Of a stretch of DNA of 64,000 bases, positions 36,843 to 45,529 are shown one piece after another. Within the stretch, counting starts at the first letter, position 1; each line of letters begins with the position of its first letter. Position numbers and translations under genes: made by a program. The notes under the pieces are model-generated. The model ran no database searches, was not told the DNA's origin, and saw only the letters and a program-made list of their open reading frames with translations. This DNA comes from Edaphobacter dinghuensis (lineage in GTDB: Bacteria; Acidobacteriota; Terriglobia; Terriglobales; Acidobacteriaceae): the NCBI RefSeq assembly GCF_014640335.1, contig NZ_BMGT01000001.1, positions 806,001 through 870,000 on the forward strand. The letters run 5' to 3'.

Positions 36843-37979
36843 TTAGTTGGCGGTGGCGAGCATGGCGGCCAGCAGCGCGGTGCGTGGGACGAGGTGCTCG
36901 GTGATGACGTGCTCGTGGGCGGCGTGTGCGCCCTCGCCGATGGCTCCCATGCCGTCGAGTGTGGAAATACCCAGGGCGGCGGTGAAGTTGCCGTCAGAGC
37001 CCCCGCCGGTGGAGGCTTCGGGCAGGTCGAAGCCTAGTTCAGCGGCCAGCTTGCGGGCTTGCTTGAAGAGAGCGATGGTGCCGGGCTTGCGCTCCATGGG
37101 TGGGCGGTTGAGGCCGCCGGTGATGCGCAGCTTGCAGTGAGGGTCGGAGGGCTTGAGGCTGCGGAAGAGTTTTTCGACGCGGGGCGCATCGCCGGCCTTG
37201 GCGATACGGACGTCTACCTCTACCGTAGCGGTCTGGGCGATGACGTTGGAGCGGGTTCCGCCGGAGATGACGCCGCAGTTTACGGTGCGGCTACGTGCGA
37301 GGTCGGTGAAACCGGAGATGGTCTGGATGAGCTTTGCCAGCTCGAGGATGGCGGAGTGGCCGCGCTCGAAGTCGACGCCGCTGTGCGCAGCCACGCCTGT
37401 AACCTGCACATTGTATTGACCTACGCCTTTGCGGGCGGTCTTATAGGCGAGGCCCTGGGCGGGCTCCAGCACAAAGACGGCGGAGCACTCGCGGGCGAGC
37501 TTTTCGGTGATGGGGCGGGAGACGTCGCTGCCGACCTCTTCGTCGCTGTTGAGCAGAAGAATGACGGGGCGGGAGAGCTTCAGCTCACGCAGGATGTCGA
37601 CGGCGGCCAGCGCCATGATGACTCCGGCCTTCATGTCGAGCACGCCGGGACCATACAAGCGACCGCCTGCTTCACGCCAGGGCATGGACTTGAGGGTGCC
37701 CATCGGCCAAACGGTATCGAGGTGGCCGAGCAAGAGGAGAGGCTTGCGCGGGGAGCGGGTGGGTCCGAAGCGTAGCTCCAGAACGTCGCCGAATTTCTTT
37801 TGCCGGTGGCGCTTGATGCGGCCACCGAGGGCGCGGGCATGGGCTTCGACCAGGCTTACTGCGGCGTTAACTGCTGCCGGGTCTTCACTTGGCGATTCCT
37901 GCCGGACGAGGTCGCGGAGGCTGGTGCAGATCCATTCGCTACGGGCTTCGGCGCAGACGAGTACAGCTTTGGGGTTCAT
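36843..37979 (-). CDS. M20 family metallopeptidase (glutamate carboxypeptidase-like)
   Basis: 378 residues without signal peptide. The zinc ligands and base appear as LLLGHLDTVWPMGTL (His, Asp), GVLDMKAGV (bridging Asp), NSDEEVGS (catalytic and ligand Glu), ECSAVFVLEPA (ligand) and GEGAHAAHEHV (ligand His). The middle dimerisation domain (GVGQYNVQVTGVAAHSG) is present. The arrangement is that of CPG2-like carboxypeptidases that release C-terminal glutamate or other amino acids. It diverges from lpxC across about 150 bp holding three dyads. Confidence 0.93.
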   Translation of the reverse strand: MNPKAVLVCAEARSEWICTSLRDLVRQESPSEDPAAVNAAVSLVEAHARALGGRIKRHRQKKFGDVLELRFGPTRSPRKPLLLLGHLDTVWPMGTLKSMPWREAGGRLYGPGVLDMKAGVIMALAAVDILRELKLSRPVILLLNSDEEVGSDVSRPITEKLARECSAVFVLEPAQGLAYKTARKGVGQYNVQVTGVAAHSGVDFERGHSAILELAKLIQTISGFTDLARSRTVNCGVISGGTRSNVIAQTATVEVDVRIAKAGDAPRVEKLFRSLKPSDPHCKLRITGGLNRPPMERKPGTIALFKQARKLAAELGFDLPEASTGGGSDGNFTAALGISTLDGMGAIGEGAHAAHEHVITEHLVPRTALLAAMLATAN

Positions 37980-38031
37980 GGACGGATGTTATAGCAAATG
38001 GATGGCTTATAGGGATACCGCAGGGAGGGAC

Positions 38032-38093
38032 AAAATTGGTCAACCATTTTGACGGATGTGGCATTTTTACCACATTGCCGGATGTTGATCCGG
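38032..38093. promoter_or_regulatory. Three consecutive dyads in front of lpxC
   Basis: 38032-38050 is a near-palindrome (AAAATTGGTCAACCATTTT); 38056-38075 is ATGTGG-8nt-CCACAT; 38078-38093 is CCGGAT-GTTG-ATCCGG. They stand between the divergent M20 peptidase and lpxC, 41-102 bp before the lpxC GTG. They may be operators or three hairpins in the lpxC leader. Confidence 0.55.
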
Positions 38094-38133
38094 TTGTAAT
38101 CTACCCGAGGCTGTTTGCAGGAGATGTAGATTC

Positions 38134-39048
38134 GTGGCATTTGAGGCTCACTTTGAGCGGACAATCCGGTCGGAGATAGGGTTCAGTGGGGTGGGCCTGC
38201 ATAGCGGCGCACCGGTCACGATGCGGCTGGTTCCGGCACCTGCGGGGTCGGGCATCGTCTTTCGCCGCACGGATCTGGATAACTTCGAGATTGCTGCGAT
38301 TGGGCGCAATGTGGCCAAGGTGAGCTACGCGACCAGCCTGATGCGGCAGAGTGTTTTGATCTCGACGACGGAGCACCTGCTGTCGGCGCTGATCGGGTTT
38401 GGCGTGGACAACGTCATCGTCGAGATGGACAACCTGGAGGTTCCGATCCTCGACGGAAGCGCGCTGCCTTATGTGCAGGCGTTTCATGCGGTGGGATTGA
38501 AGCAGCAGCGGCGCAAGCGCGAGTATATCCGCATCCTTAAGGATGTGGAGGTGCGTGACGGCTCCAAGTTCATCGGCGTTTATCCGGGGTCGGGTTATGG
38601 CATCGAGTACACGATCGACTTCCCTGCACCGATTGGCTGTGAACGGTTTACGGGTGACTTGGCAACCGGCGACTACGTGAAGCTGATCGCTCCCGCGCGG
38701 ACCTTCGGCTTCAAGGAAGACGAGGCCATGCTGCGGGACATGGGTTTGATTCGCGGCGTCTCCGACGACAGCGCGATTATCCTGTCGCGCCATGGTGTTG
38801 AAAATGGGCCGCTTCGGTTTGATGACGAGTTTGTGCGGCACAAGGTGCTGGACCTGATCGGCGATCTGGCGCTGGCGGGGCGACGGATTCAGGGGCGGGT
38901 CGTGGCCGAAAGGGCGGGCCATGCCATGCATACGGCGCTGGTGCAGCGGCTGATGCGCGACCGGTCGGCGTGGGAGCTGGCCCACGGCTACGACGAGGTG
39001 GCAGAGGCAGAGACGGTTCCATTGGGGTTACAGCAGGTTTCCGCCTGA
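38134..39048 (+). CDS. lpxC: UDP-3-O-acyl-N-acetylglucosamine deacetylase
   Basis: 304 residues. LpxC performs the committed step of lipid A synthesis, a zinc-dependent deacetylation in the cytosol. The start is GTG at 38134 with GCAGGAG 11 bp upstream; an ATG at 38139 is out of frame. Motifs: FSGVGLHSG near the start, TTEHLLSAL (ligand His), DGSALPYV, and RHKVLDLIGDLALAG (ligand His and Asp) followed by GRVVAERAGHAMHTAL with the catalytic His. The protein is complete. Presence of lpxC shows a lipopolysaccharide-bearing outer membrane. Confidence 0.97.
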   Translation: MAFEAHFERTIRSEIGFSGVGLHSGAPVTMRLVPAPAGSGIVFRRTDLDNFEIAAIGRNVAKVSYATSLMRQSVLISTTEHLLSALIGFGVDNVIVEMDNLEVPILDGSALPYVQAFHAVGLKQQRRKREYIRILKDVEVRDGSKFIGVYPGSGYGIEYTIDFPAPIGCERFTGDLATGDYVKLIAPARTFGFKEDEAMLRDMGLIRGVSDDSAIILSRHGVENGPLRFDDEFVRHKVLDLIGDLALAGRRIQGRVVAERAGHAMHTALVQRLMRDRSAWELAHGYDEVAEAETVPLGLQQVSA

Positions 39049-39314
39049 GGCGAGGTTGTCGTGGCCGCAGCGACGGCGGACGTGGTATTTTGTAGGGCGT
39101 AGCGCGGGCCACACATGGCGGGCCTTCCTTCCAATTCAGAGATTCTCAATCGCAGAGTTTCTAATTCCTTTCTAGAAGAGTTCAGGGAATACATCTCTCT
39201 CAACTCGAGGGAAGTACGTATCTAAAAGAGCCAAGGGAAGATGATTGGCGGAAGAGTTCTTTAAAATAAGAGTTCTTCAAATCTTCTCTTCATCTCATCG
39301 GTTGAGGCGGGTGC
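39049..39314. promoter_or_regulatory. Intergenic region before folK with AAGAGTT repeats
   Basis: No gene is seen. AGAGTT-containing motifs recur (near 39154, 39176, 39254 and 39270), including a perfect direct repeat AAGAGTTCTT at 39252-39261 and 39268-39277 just before folK. The second half is AT-rich and could be the folK promoter. Confidence 0.45.
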
Positions 39315-39794
39315 ATGACTTTGGCAGGAGTAGCAGCGATTGCGTTGGGGTCGAACCTGGTGTCGGAGTTCGGCGACCGTGAGGCAAACCTGCGTGAGGC
39401 CGTGCGCCGGATCGGCACGCTGGGGACGGTGCGGGCGGTGTCGTCGTTTTATGACACGGAACCGGTGGGGTATCTGTCGCAGCCGCGGTTTTTGAATGCA
39501 GCGTTGGTGCTCGCGACGGCGCTCGGGCCGCTGGAGCTGATGCGCGCACTGCTGGCGATCGAGCAGGAGATGGGGCGGCAGAGGATGATTGCGAAGGGGC
39601 CGCGGGTGATCGACCTGGACCTTCTGCTATACGACGCGGTGGTGATGACGACGGCGGAGCTGACGCTGCCGCATCCCGAGATGCATATGAGACGGTTTGT
39701 GCTCGAGCCGCTGGCCGAGATCGCGCCGGAGATGGTGCATCCGGTGATCGGCAGGACAGTGGCGGAGATGCTGGTGGTCGGGATGGTAGCTTAG
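39315..39794 (+). CDS. folK: 2-amino-4-hydroxy-6-hydroxymethyldihydropteridine pyrophosphokinase
   Basis: 159 residues. FolK transfers pyrophosphate from ATP to hydroxymethyl-dihydropterin in folate synthesis. The family motifs are clear: AIALGSNLVSEFGDREANLREAV at the start, SSFYDTEPVGYLSQPRFLNAAL, and GPRVIDLDLLLYD (metal-binding Asp pair) followed by LTLPHPEMHMRRFVLEPLAEIAP. Other folate genes are not adjacent. Length is normal. Confidence 0.96.
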   Translation: MTLAGVAAIALGSNLVSEFGDREANLREAVRRIGTLGTVRAVSSFYDTEPVGYLSQPRFLNAALVLATALGPLELMRALLAIEQEMGRQRMIAKGPRVIDLDLLLYDAVVMTTAELTLPHPEMHMRRFVLEPLAEIAPEMVHPVIGRTVAEMLVVGMVA

Positions 39795-39809
39795 GGGATT
39801 GGTTCGGAT

Positions 39810-39832
39810 TGTGGCTCCAGTCGAGATGATGT
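39810..39832 (+). repeat. Dispersed REP-like repeat, right-arm fragment
   Basis: GTGGCTCCAGTCGAGATGATGTG resembles the right arm (CTTCGGTCGAGATGACGTG). No left arm is present. It follows the folK stop codon by 15 bp. Confidence 0.45.
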
Positions 39833-39949
39833 GCTTTTTACCGGATGCGGCTATAGGGTGATTCTTCTTTTTTCGCTTTGACTGTTAACTTTTTGCCCCT
39901 TTCGTGCGTTGTAGAGGGTGAAGGCAGTTTTTGCGGAAAGAGGAAAGAT

Positions 39950-40402
39950 ATGGAAGGTGTTGGCGTACCGTTTATTGTGTTCTTCACCATTGGGTGGATT
40001 GCGTGGGTGGTGCTGTCGTCGATTCGCCGGTACAAGATCGCGCGGCTGCAATCGGATGTGCAGTTGAAGCTGTTGGACAAGATCGATTCGAGCCAGTCTG
40101 TGCTGGCGTATGCGGAGACCGAGGCGGGGCGGCACTTTTTGAACTCGCTGGCGGTGGAGCAGACGGAGCGGTCGGCTCCGCACCGGAGTATTCTGGGCGG
40201 CGTACGCGCCGGGATTCTTTTGATCGCGCTGGGCGTGGCGCTGGTATCGCTGCAATCGGTGGTCAATGGAGATGGCCCGCAGGTGTGCCGCTTCTTCGGC
40301 ACGCTGGCAATCGCGCTTGGCATCGGCTTTGAGCTGGCGGCGCTGGCGACCTACTTTCTGTCGCATTCGTTTGGCCTGTTGAAGCGGGATGAGCGCGCGT
40401 AG
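39950..40402 (+). CDS. Hypothetical membrane protein, 150 aa
   Basis: 150 residues from the ATG at 39950, behind AGAGGAAAG; an in-frame ATG at 39878 would add 24 unlikely residues. One N-terminal helix (VPFIVFFTIGWIAWVVLSSI), a soluble charged middle (YKIARLQSDVQLKLLDKIDSS) and two C-terminal helices (GGVRAGILLIALGVALVSL and TLAIALGIGFELAALATYFL). No catalytic motif. Its end overlaps the start of the sigma factor gene by 14 bp, so it belongs to the same transcript as the sigma/anti-sigma pair. Confidence 0.8.
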   Translation: MEGVGVPFIVFFTIGWIAWVVLSSIRRYKIARLQSDVQLKLLDKIDSSQSVLAYAETEAGRHFLNSLAVEQTERSAPHRSILGGVRAGILLIALGVALVSLQSVVNGDGPQVCRFFGTLAIALGIGFELAALATYFLSHSFGLLKRDERA

Positions 40403-40979
40403 CGAGGTTTGGATGCCGAGGCCTACGATGCCTACCATCGTGAAGACCGACGCGCTGATGGCACCGCTCCGGTGGAGGGAGCGGGACAGCTTCGCCATGG
40501 GCGAGGAGGCGTTTGAGTCTCTATATGAAGCGACTGCTCCGCCCCTGCTGGCCTACCTGGTAGGTGTGACCGGGCGCAGGGATGTCGCCGACGATGTCTT
40601 GCAGGAGACCTACTGCCGGTTTCTGGTGCGGCAACCGGCGGCGATGGCGCAGGATCATGCTCGGCGATACCTCTTTCGGATTGCGAGCAATCTGCTGCGC
40701 GATCGCTGGCGCAGAATTGAGGAGCGGCAGATCGCAGAGGATGAGCCTTTGCTGGATGCAAACGCTCCGGACCTGAATCTGCAGATGGACGTACGCCGGG
40801 CGATGCGGGCGCTGAAGCCAAGAGAACGCGAGCTGCTGTGGCTGGCGTATGTCGAGGGAATGAGCCATGCTGAGATTGCGGAGTCGACGGGGCTCGGCGC
40901 GATGAGCGTTCGTCTGCTGCTGTTTCGAGCGCGACGAAAAGCGGCGCTGCTGCTGCAGCCGGGAGAGGAGAAGGCATGA
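40389..40979 (+). CDS. ECF-type RNA polymerase sigma factor
   Basis: 196 residues. Sigma region 2 spans about 40-110 (EEAFESLYEATAPPLLAYLVGVTGRRDVADDVLQETYCRFL, with the core-binding RDVADDVLQET) and region 4 about 135-190 (MRALKPRERELLWLAYVEGMSHAEIAESTGLGAMSVRLLLFRARRKAA, a helix-turn-helix). No region 1 or 3, as in extracytoplasmic-function factors. It overlaps the upstream membrane-protein gene by 14 bp and the anti-sigma gene by 4 bp (ATGA), and lies about 850 bp before two Oar-like receptors. The first ~30 residues are poorly conserved, so a later start is possible. Confidence 0.93.
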   Translation: MSARSEVWMPRPTMPTIVKTDALMAPLRWRERDSFAMGEEAFESLYEATAPPLLAYLVGVTGRRDVADDVLQETYCRFLVRQPAAMAQDHARRYLFRIASNLLRDRWRRIEERQIAEDEPLLDANAPDLNLQMDVRRAMRALKPRERELLWLAYVEGMSHAEIAESTGLGAMSVRLLLFRARRKAALLLQPGEEKA

Positions 40980-41464
40980 ACCGTGACCGGTGCGAGTGCG
41001 AGGGGAAAGTGATAGAGGCCCTGCGGACGGGAGTTTGGACGGCGGAGTTGCAGGATCATGTGGCTGCGTGCGTTGCTTGCGAAGAGACGCGGCGAGTGGC
41101 GGGGAGTCTGCTGCGGTATGCCACGACATTACAGGCGGCGAGTGGTGCGGATAATGCGGCCGGCAATGTCGATGCGATCTGGCGGCGGGCGCAGGCGGAG
41201 CGGCAGGCGATGATTTTGAAGCGGGCGACGCGGCCGCTGATCGTGATGCGCGGGCTGAGCGTGGCCTGCGTGCTGGCCTTTGCGCTGTGGGCGCTGCGGG
41301 GCTTCTCTCGAGTGGACTATAGAGCATGGATACATGCCTGGGCTGGCGCGCGCGTGGAGACAGCCGTGATCGGTGTGGCAATTACAGTGGCATGTATCGG
41401 TGTGGGAGCGCTGATTATGCTGCGAGAGGACAGGCAGCGAGGGGTTTGGAATGGGGCTTCTTAA
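40976..41464 (+). CDS. Membrane zinc-finger anti-sigma factor-like protein
   Basis: 162 residues. The N-terminal domain carries the H-x3-C-x2-C motif (H28, C32, C35 in DHVAACVAC) typical of ZAS anti-sigma factors, with C6 and C8 as extra cysteines. Two membrane helices follow (about 90-108 LIVMRGLSVACVLAFALWAL and 128-149). It should hold the ECF sigma at the inner membrane until a signal arrives. Its ATG overlaps the sigma gene stop codon (ATGA). A hairpin with GAAA loop and a strong terminator follow within 170 bp. Confidence 0.85.
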   Translation: MNRDRCECEGKVIEALRTGVWTAELQDHVAACVACEETRRVAGSLLRYATTLQAASGADNAAGNVDAIWRRAQAERQAMILKRATRPLIVMRGLSVACVLAFALWALRGFSRVDYRAWIHAWAGARVETAVIGVAITVACIGVGALIMLREDRQRGVWNGAS

Positions 41465-41829
41465 GGGTTGGTGATGTGCAGGTTTCGAGGACCGTGCTTT
41501 AGGGGTATCCACCGAAAGGTGGAGATGAGAACAGGTCATTGTGGCGATGACAGCGGTCGAGACACGGTCTAGGCTGGCTGTAACGGTTTCAGTAATGCTC
41601 TCCAAAAGAGGTGCCCTCCGGCACCTCTCATTTTTTGCTGCAACGGATTGAACCTATTGGAGTTCATGTTGCTTTACTGCTAAAGCACGATAGTGCAACG
41701 TTTATCGTCCATTTACAAATATGTGCGAGGGTGAAAATAACCCATAATAAAGGTATCCGAACCTGCAAGCGAAGACTGTAAGGATGCCTGTGGGCGGATG
41801 CACGGGATTATTTTTTCGGGAGACCAGAT
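41465..41829. other. Intergenic region with hairpin, terminator and receptor promoter
   Basis: 365 bp without a gene. A 6-bp stem with a GAAA loop lies at 41508-41523, a strong intrinsic terminator at 41607-41636, and an AT-richer stretch (41640-41780) that should be the promoter and leader of the second receptor. Confidence 0.7.
41607..41636 (+). terminator. Intrinsic terminator after the sigma/anti-sigma genes
   Basis: AGAGGTGCC, loop CTCC, GGCACCTCT, then CATTTTTT. A perfect 9-bp stem with a six-T tract makes this one of the clearest terminators in the window. It separates the sigma operon from the downstream receptor gene. Confidence 0.88.
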
Positions 41830-44800
41830 ATGAAGATGCTAAAAAGGCTTGGGCTTTTTGCTGCCGTGTGTCTAACAGCCGGTACGATGCTGGCGCAGTC
41901 GAGCACGCAGGGCGCAATCGGCGGAACGGTGTTCGATACGACGGGCGCCGTTATCGGCAATGCCAGCGTCACCATTCACAACAACGGCACCAACGCCGAG
42001 ATTCACCTGACGGCGGACGGCAGCGGTTACTATAAGGCTCCGCTGCTCGAACCGGGAGCTTATACCGTCACCGTGACCAGCCCGGGGTTCAGCGACTCGA
42101 AGACCAACCAGGTGATGGTGCAGGTCAACCAGTTGACCGATGTCTCGCCGAAGCTGGTGACGGGAGCATCGACCTCGGTGGTGGAAGTGACGGCAGAGGC
42201 TCCGGTGCTGAACTTCGACTCTCCTGACTTCTCGGCCAACCTGAACCGGCGCGCGCTGGACAATGTGCCGGTAAACAATCTTCGCTGGTCGAGCCTGGCG
42301 ATGACGACGCCGGGTGTGGTATCGGACTCGAACGGCTTTGGTCTGGTGAGCATTCGCGGTATCAGCCCGATCCTGAACAACGTACTGATCGACGGTGCGG
42401 ACGATAATCAGGCGTACTACTCTGAGGAGCGCGGCCGTACGCGTGAGGCGTACTCGACGCCTCCGACGGCGATCCGCGAGTTCCAGGTGAACACCGGCGT
42501 CTACTCGGCGCAGCTTGGACGCGCAGCGGGCGGCGTCATCAACTCGGTGACCGAGAGCGGAACCAACAAGATCCATGGACAGGCATACTTCTACGACCGC
42601 GAGGCCGATTGGGGTGCGTATAACCCATACACGACGAACACAGTAGGGACGCAGAACTCTTCGGGTGGATATACGTTCACGACCACACCGTACAAGCCGG
42701 CGGATTCGCGCAGGATCTGGGGCTTCTCGGCGGGTGGCCCTCTGATCAAGGACAAGCTGTTCTGGTACTACACCTATGACCAGCATCATAGGAACTTCCC
42801 CGGCACGGCAAAGGCGAACTCGCCCTCGTCGTTCTTCAGCCAGCCGGATGCTTCGCTGACCGGACTGAACGGCTCGCCGACCTGCGATCTCACGACGGGT
42901 TACCTTACCGGCAGCTCTTCCCCATCGGCCTCGAACTACTTCTCCACCTACACGCTCGACAGCTATGCCTGCACGCTGGCAGCGCGCGAAAAGCTCTCAA
43001 GCTACGCAGTGGGAGCTGCGGCTTATGGTGCCGGGTTGGGCAACTTGCTGACCGACCTTGGCAGCGTGCCGCGTACCGGCGATCAGGAAGTCAACATGCC
43101 GAAGCTGGACTGGCAGGTCAACGAGAAGAACCATGTCAGTGTGCTCTATAACCGTCTGCGCTGGGACTCGCCGGGTGGCGTGCAGACACAGGCGACCAAC
43201 AACTACGCTGTCGATACCTTCGGCACGGACTTCGTGAAGCTGGACTATGGTGTGGCCAAATTGACGACGCTGCTGACCTCGAACATCAGCAACGAGCTGC
43301 TGTACCAGTACGGACGCGAGCTGAACGACGAAGGCCAGCAGCCGTACAGCAACTTCACCAAACAGAACCTTGTGGGTACAGGCGGCAATGTTCCCGAAGT
43401 AGGTCTTGCGACTTCGACCGGGTTCTATCTTGGATCGCCTTATTACTCCTACCGCAAGGCGCAGCCGGATGAGCGCAAGTGGCAGGTGGGCGATACGCTC
43501 TATCTGAACCACGGCAACCACAGCATCAAGGTTGGTCTTGATGCGGTGCACAACTACGACCTGATCAACAATACGTACGAGAGCAACGGCTATATCACCT
43601 ACGGCTATACCGGAAACTTCCTTGCCGACCTGGCCAGCAAGAACGGCACGCCTACCTGCAACACCACGGCGCTTGCCGCCGCCACCATGGATCCGAAGAC
43701 GGGAAAGATTACGAGCGCGGTGGGTACATCTCCCTGCTATAGCACGTTCGCACAGGGCTTCGGTCCACCGGTCTTTGCGATCTCGACGTTCGACTATGCC
43801 GTCTTCGTGCAGGACAACTGGAAGATCAAGCCGCGCCTGACACTAGAGCTTGGTCTGCGCTATGACAAGGAGAACCTGCCGGGAAATTCTGCGAACGCGA
43901 ATTTGACTGCGCCAGCGACGGTACAAACTCCCATTGGACCTGTCAAATTCAACCCATACACCCAGCTGACGAATGCGCCGAGCGACAATAACAACTTCGG
44001 ACCGCGTCTGGGCTTCGCCTACGATGTGTTTGGCGATGGCAAGACGGTGTTGCGTGGAGGCTACGGCATGTTCTATGGCCGTCTTACCAACGGCGTGATA
44101 CTAAATACGTTGCTCAACACGGGCAGCCCGCTGGGTCAGTACACGGCGAGCATCAAGCCTGCGGCTTCGAACGCGCCAGTCTTTCCGAACATCATTGCAA
44201 GCGCGACACCACCGACGCCAAGTTCGTTCTACCTCGCTCACAACCTGCAGAACCCGATGGTGCATGAGTTCGACCTCGTGGTGCAGCAGCAGATGGGCAA
44301 GGGCACGGTCTTCTCGGTGAGCTATCTTGGCGCGCTGGGCCGCGAGCTGACGAACTATCTGGACAAGAACCTGAACCCCAACACAACGCCGACAACGATC
44401 ACCATCTCCGACCCAAGCGGAAAGGGGCCGTTGCAGAACGGCGCGACCTATGTGGTTCCGCAGTACACCGCATATGGCAATACTGCGCTGTTCGGCGCTC
44501 TGGCCAGCAAGTTCACCAGCATTACCGAGCTGGCCAGCAACGTCAACTCGAACTACAACGGCATGGTTGCCGAGATTCAAAACCGGTCGCTGCACTCGAT
44601 CCAGTTCGACGTGAACTATACGTGGTCGCATGCGCTGGACTACAACCAGAATGCACAGACGAACGGCACGACGAACAGCCAGTATGACCCTTACGGTAGC
44701 CAGAAGGCCGACTACGGAAACTCGAACTATAACGTTCCGAATCGCCTTGCGGGGTATGTGCTTTACAACTTCCCCAATCGGCAGCAGGCTGGCTGGCTGA

Positions 44801-45267
44801 AGTTCGTGGCGAATGACTGGGCCTTGAACAGTTCATTCCAGATGCAAAACGGATTGCCTTACTCTGCCACGCTGAGCGGCTATGCGTCTTATGGCGCGCT
44901 GAACAGTAGCTGGAATGGAGCGGGCGGAACGTCATGGATCCCGGTGATCGGGCGGAATACCTACAAGTATCCGCGCGACATCGTGCAGGACTTGCGGGTG
45001 CAGAAACAGCTTGCCTTTACCGAGCGGTATCGCGCGGAGCTGCGGCTCGATCTGTTCAACCTCTACAACCACCAGAACGTGACCAGCGTGCAGAGCCTGG
45101 CTTATCAGCTCCAGTCTGGCAGCGGCGCAGCGGCGAATACGGCCACGGCGACGTTCCAGTCGGGAACGGGAAGCACGGCTTTGTTCGGCACGCCGAACAA
45201 CTCCAACTCAAGCGGCTTCCTGTATACGCCGCGACAGGTGCAGATCGGCTTCCGTTTCCTGTTCTAG
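41830..45267 (+). CDS. Oar-like TonB-dependent outer membrane receptor (2)
   Basis: 1145 residues, SD GGGAGACC before the ATG. A signal peptide (LKRLGLFAAVCLTAGTMLAQ) is followed by a carboxypeptidase-regulatory-like domain (GAIGGTVFDTTGAVIGNASV, about 26-110), a plug-like region (SIRGISPILNNVLIDGADDN, IREFQVNTGVYSAQLGRAAGGVI) and a barrel ending IGFRFLF. Its barrel shares FGPRLGFAYDVFGDGKTVLRGGYGMFYGRL with the other receptors. Ligand unknown. It lies after the ECF sigma/anti-sigma pair and is followed 20 bp later by a strong terminator, then another receptor. Confidence 0.93.
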   Translation: MKMLKRLGLFAAVCLTAGTMLAQSSTQGAIGGTVFDTTGAVIGNASVTIHNNGTNAEIHLTADGSGYYKAPLLEPGAYTVTVTSPGFSDSKTNQVMVQVNQLTDVSPKLVTGASTSVVEVTAEAPVLNFDSPDFSANLNRRALDNVPVNNLRWSSLAMTTPGVVSDSNGFGLVSIRGISPILNNVLIDGADDNQAYYSEERGRTREAYSTPPTAIREFQVNTGVYSAQLGRAAGGVINSVTESGTNKIHGQAYFYDREADWGAYNPYTTNTVGTQNSSGGYTFTTTPYKPADSRRIWGFSAGGPLIKDKLFWYYTYDQHHRNFPGTAKANSPSSFFSQPDASLTGLNGSPTCDLTTGYLTGSSSPSASNYFSTYTLDSYACTLAAREKLSSYAVGAAAYGAGLGNLLTDLGSVPRTGDQEVNMPKLDWQVNEKNHVSVLYNRLRWDSPGGVQTQATNNYAVDTFGTDFVKLDYGVAKLTTLLTSNISNELLYQYGRELNDEGQQPYSNFTKQNLVGTGGNVPEVGLATSTGFYLGSPYYSYRKAQPDERKWQVGDTLYLNHGNHSIKVGLDAVHNYDLINNTYESNGYITYGYTGNFLADLASKNGTPTCNTTALAAATMDPKTGKITSAVGTSPCYSTFAQGFGPPVFAISTFDYAVFVQDNWKIKPRLTLELGLRYDKENLPGNSANANLTAPATVQTPIGPVKFNPYTQLTNAPSDNNNFGPRLGFAYDVFGDGKTVLRGGYGMFYGRLTNGVILNTLLNTGSPLGQYTASIKPAASNAPVFPNIIASATPPTPSSFYLAHNLQNPMVHEFDLVVQQQMGKGTVFSVSYLGALGRELTNYLDKNLNPNTTPTTITISDPSGKGPLQNGATYVVPQYTAYGNTALFGALASKFTSITELASNVNSNYNGMVAEIQNRSLHSIQFDVNYTWSHALDYNQNAQTNGTTNSQYDPYGSQKADYGNSNYNVPNRLAGYVLYNFPNRQQAGWLKFVANDWALNSSFQMQNGLPYSATLSGYASYGALNSSWNGAGGTSWIPVIGRNTYKYPRDIVQDLRVQKQLAFTERYRAELRLDLFNLYNHQNVTSVQSLAYQLQSGSGAAANTATATFQSGTGSTALFGTPNNSNSSGFLYTPRQVQIGFRFLF

Positions 45268-45287
45268 CTGGGGAGGGATGATCTCAG

Positions 45288-45317
45288 GGGCGGTGGCTTC
45301 GGCTGCCGCCCTTTTTC
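45288..45317 (+). terminator. Intrinsic terminator after the second receptor
   Basis: GGGCGGTGGC, loop TTCG, GCTGCCGCCC, then TTTTTC. A 10-bp GC-rich stem with a UUCG-type loop and two G-T pairs lies 20 bp after the stop codon. Confidence 0.88.
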
Positions 45318-45529
45318 TTTGCGGCCTTTTTGCTTGTAGAACGAAGGTGGCATTTCCTTATTGCCCGGAAGTTCGTTACTCTGCGGCTGATCTACATAAT
45401 TTGCGGCTGACTATGAATCAGTCTTGCTGTGACGTGCTGTGCCTCGTAACGAGGATGGGCGGTGTGCATCGTTGTTCTGTCTTCCTGCGGTCCGGAGGTT
45501 GAGCGGTTTTCGAGGTTTGCGGAGAGAGC

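Noticed and set aside
41465..41640. Small RNA gene ending at the terminator at 41607
   Set aside because: The terminator is better explained as the end of the sigma/anti-sigma operon; no promoter is visible between 41465 and 41560.
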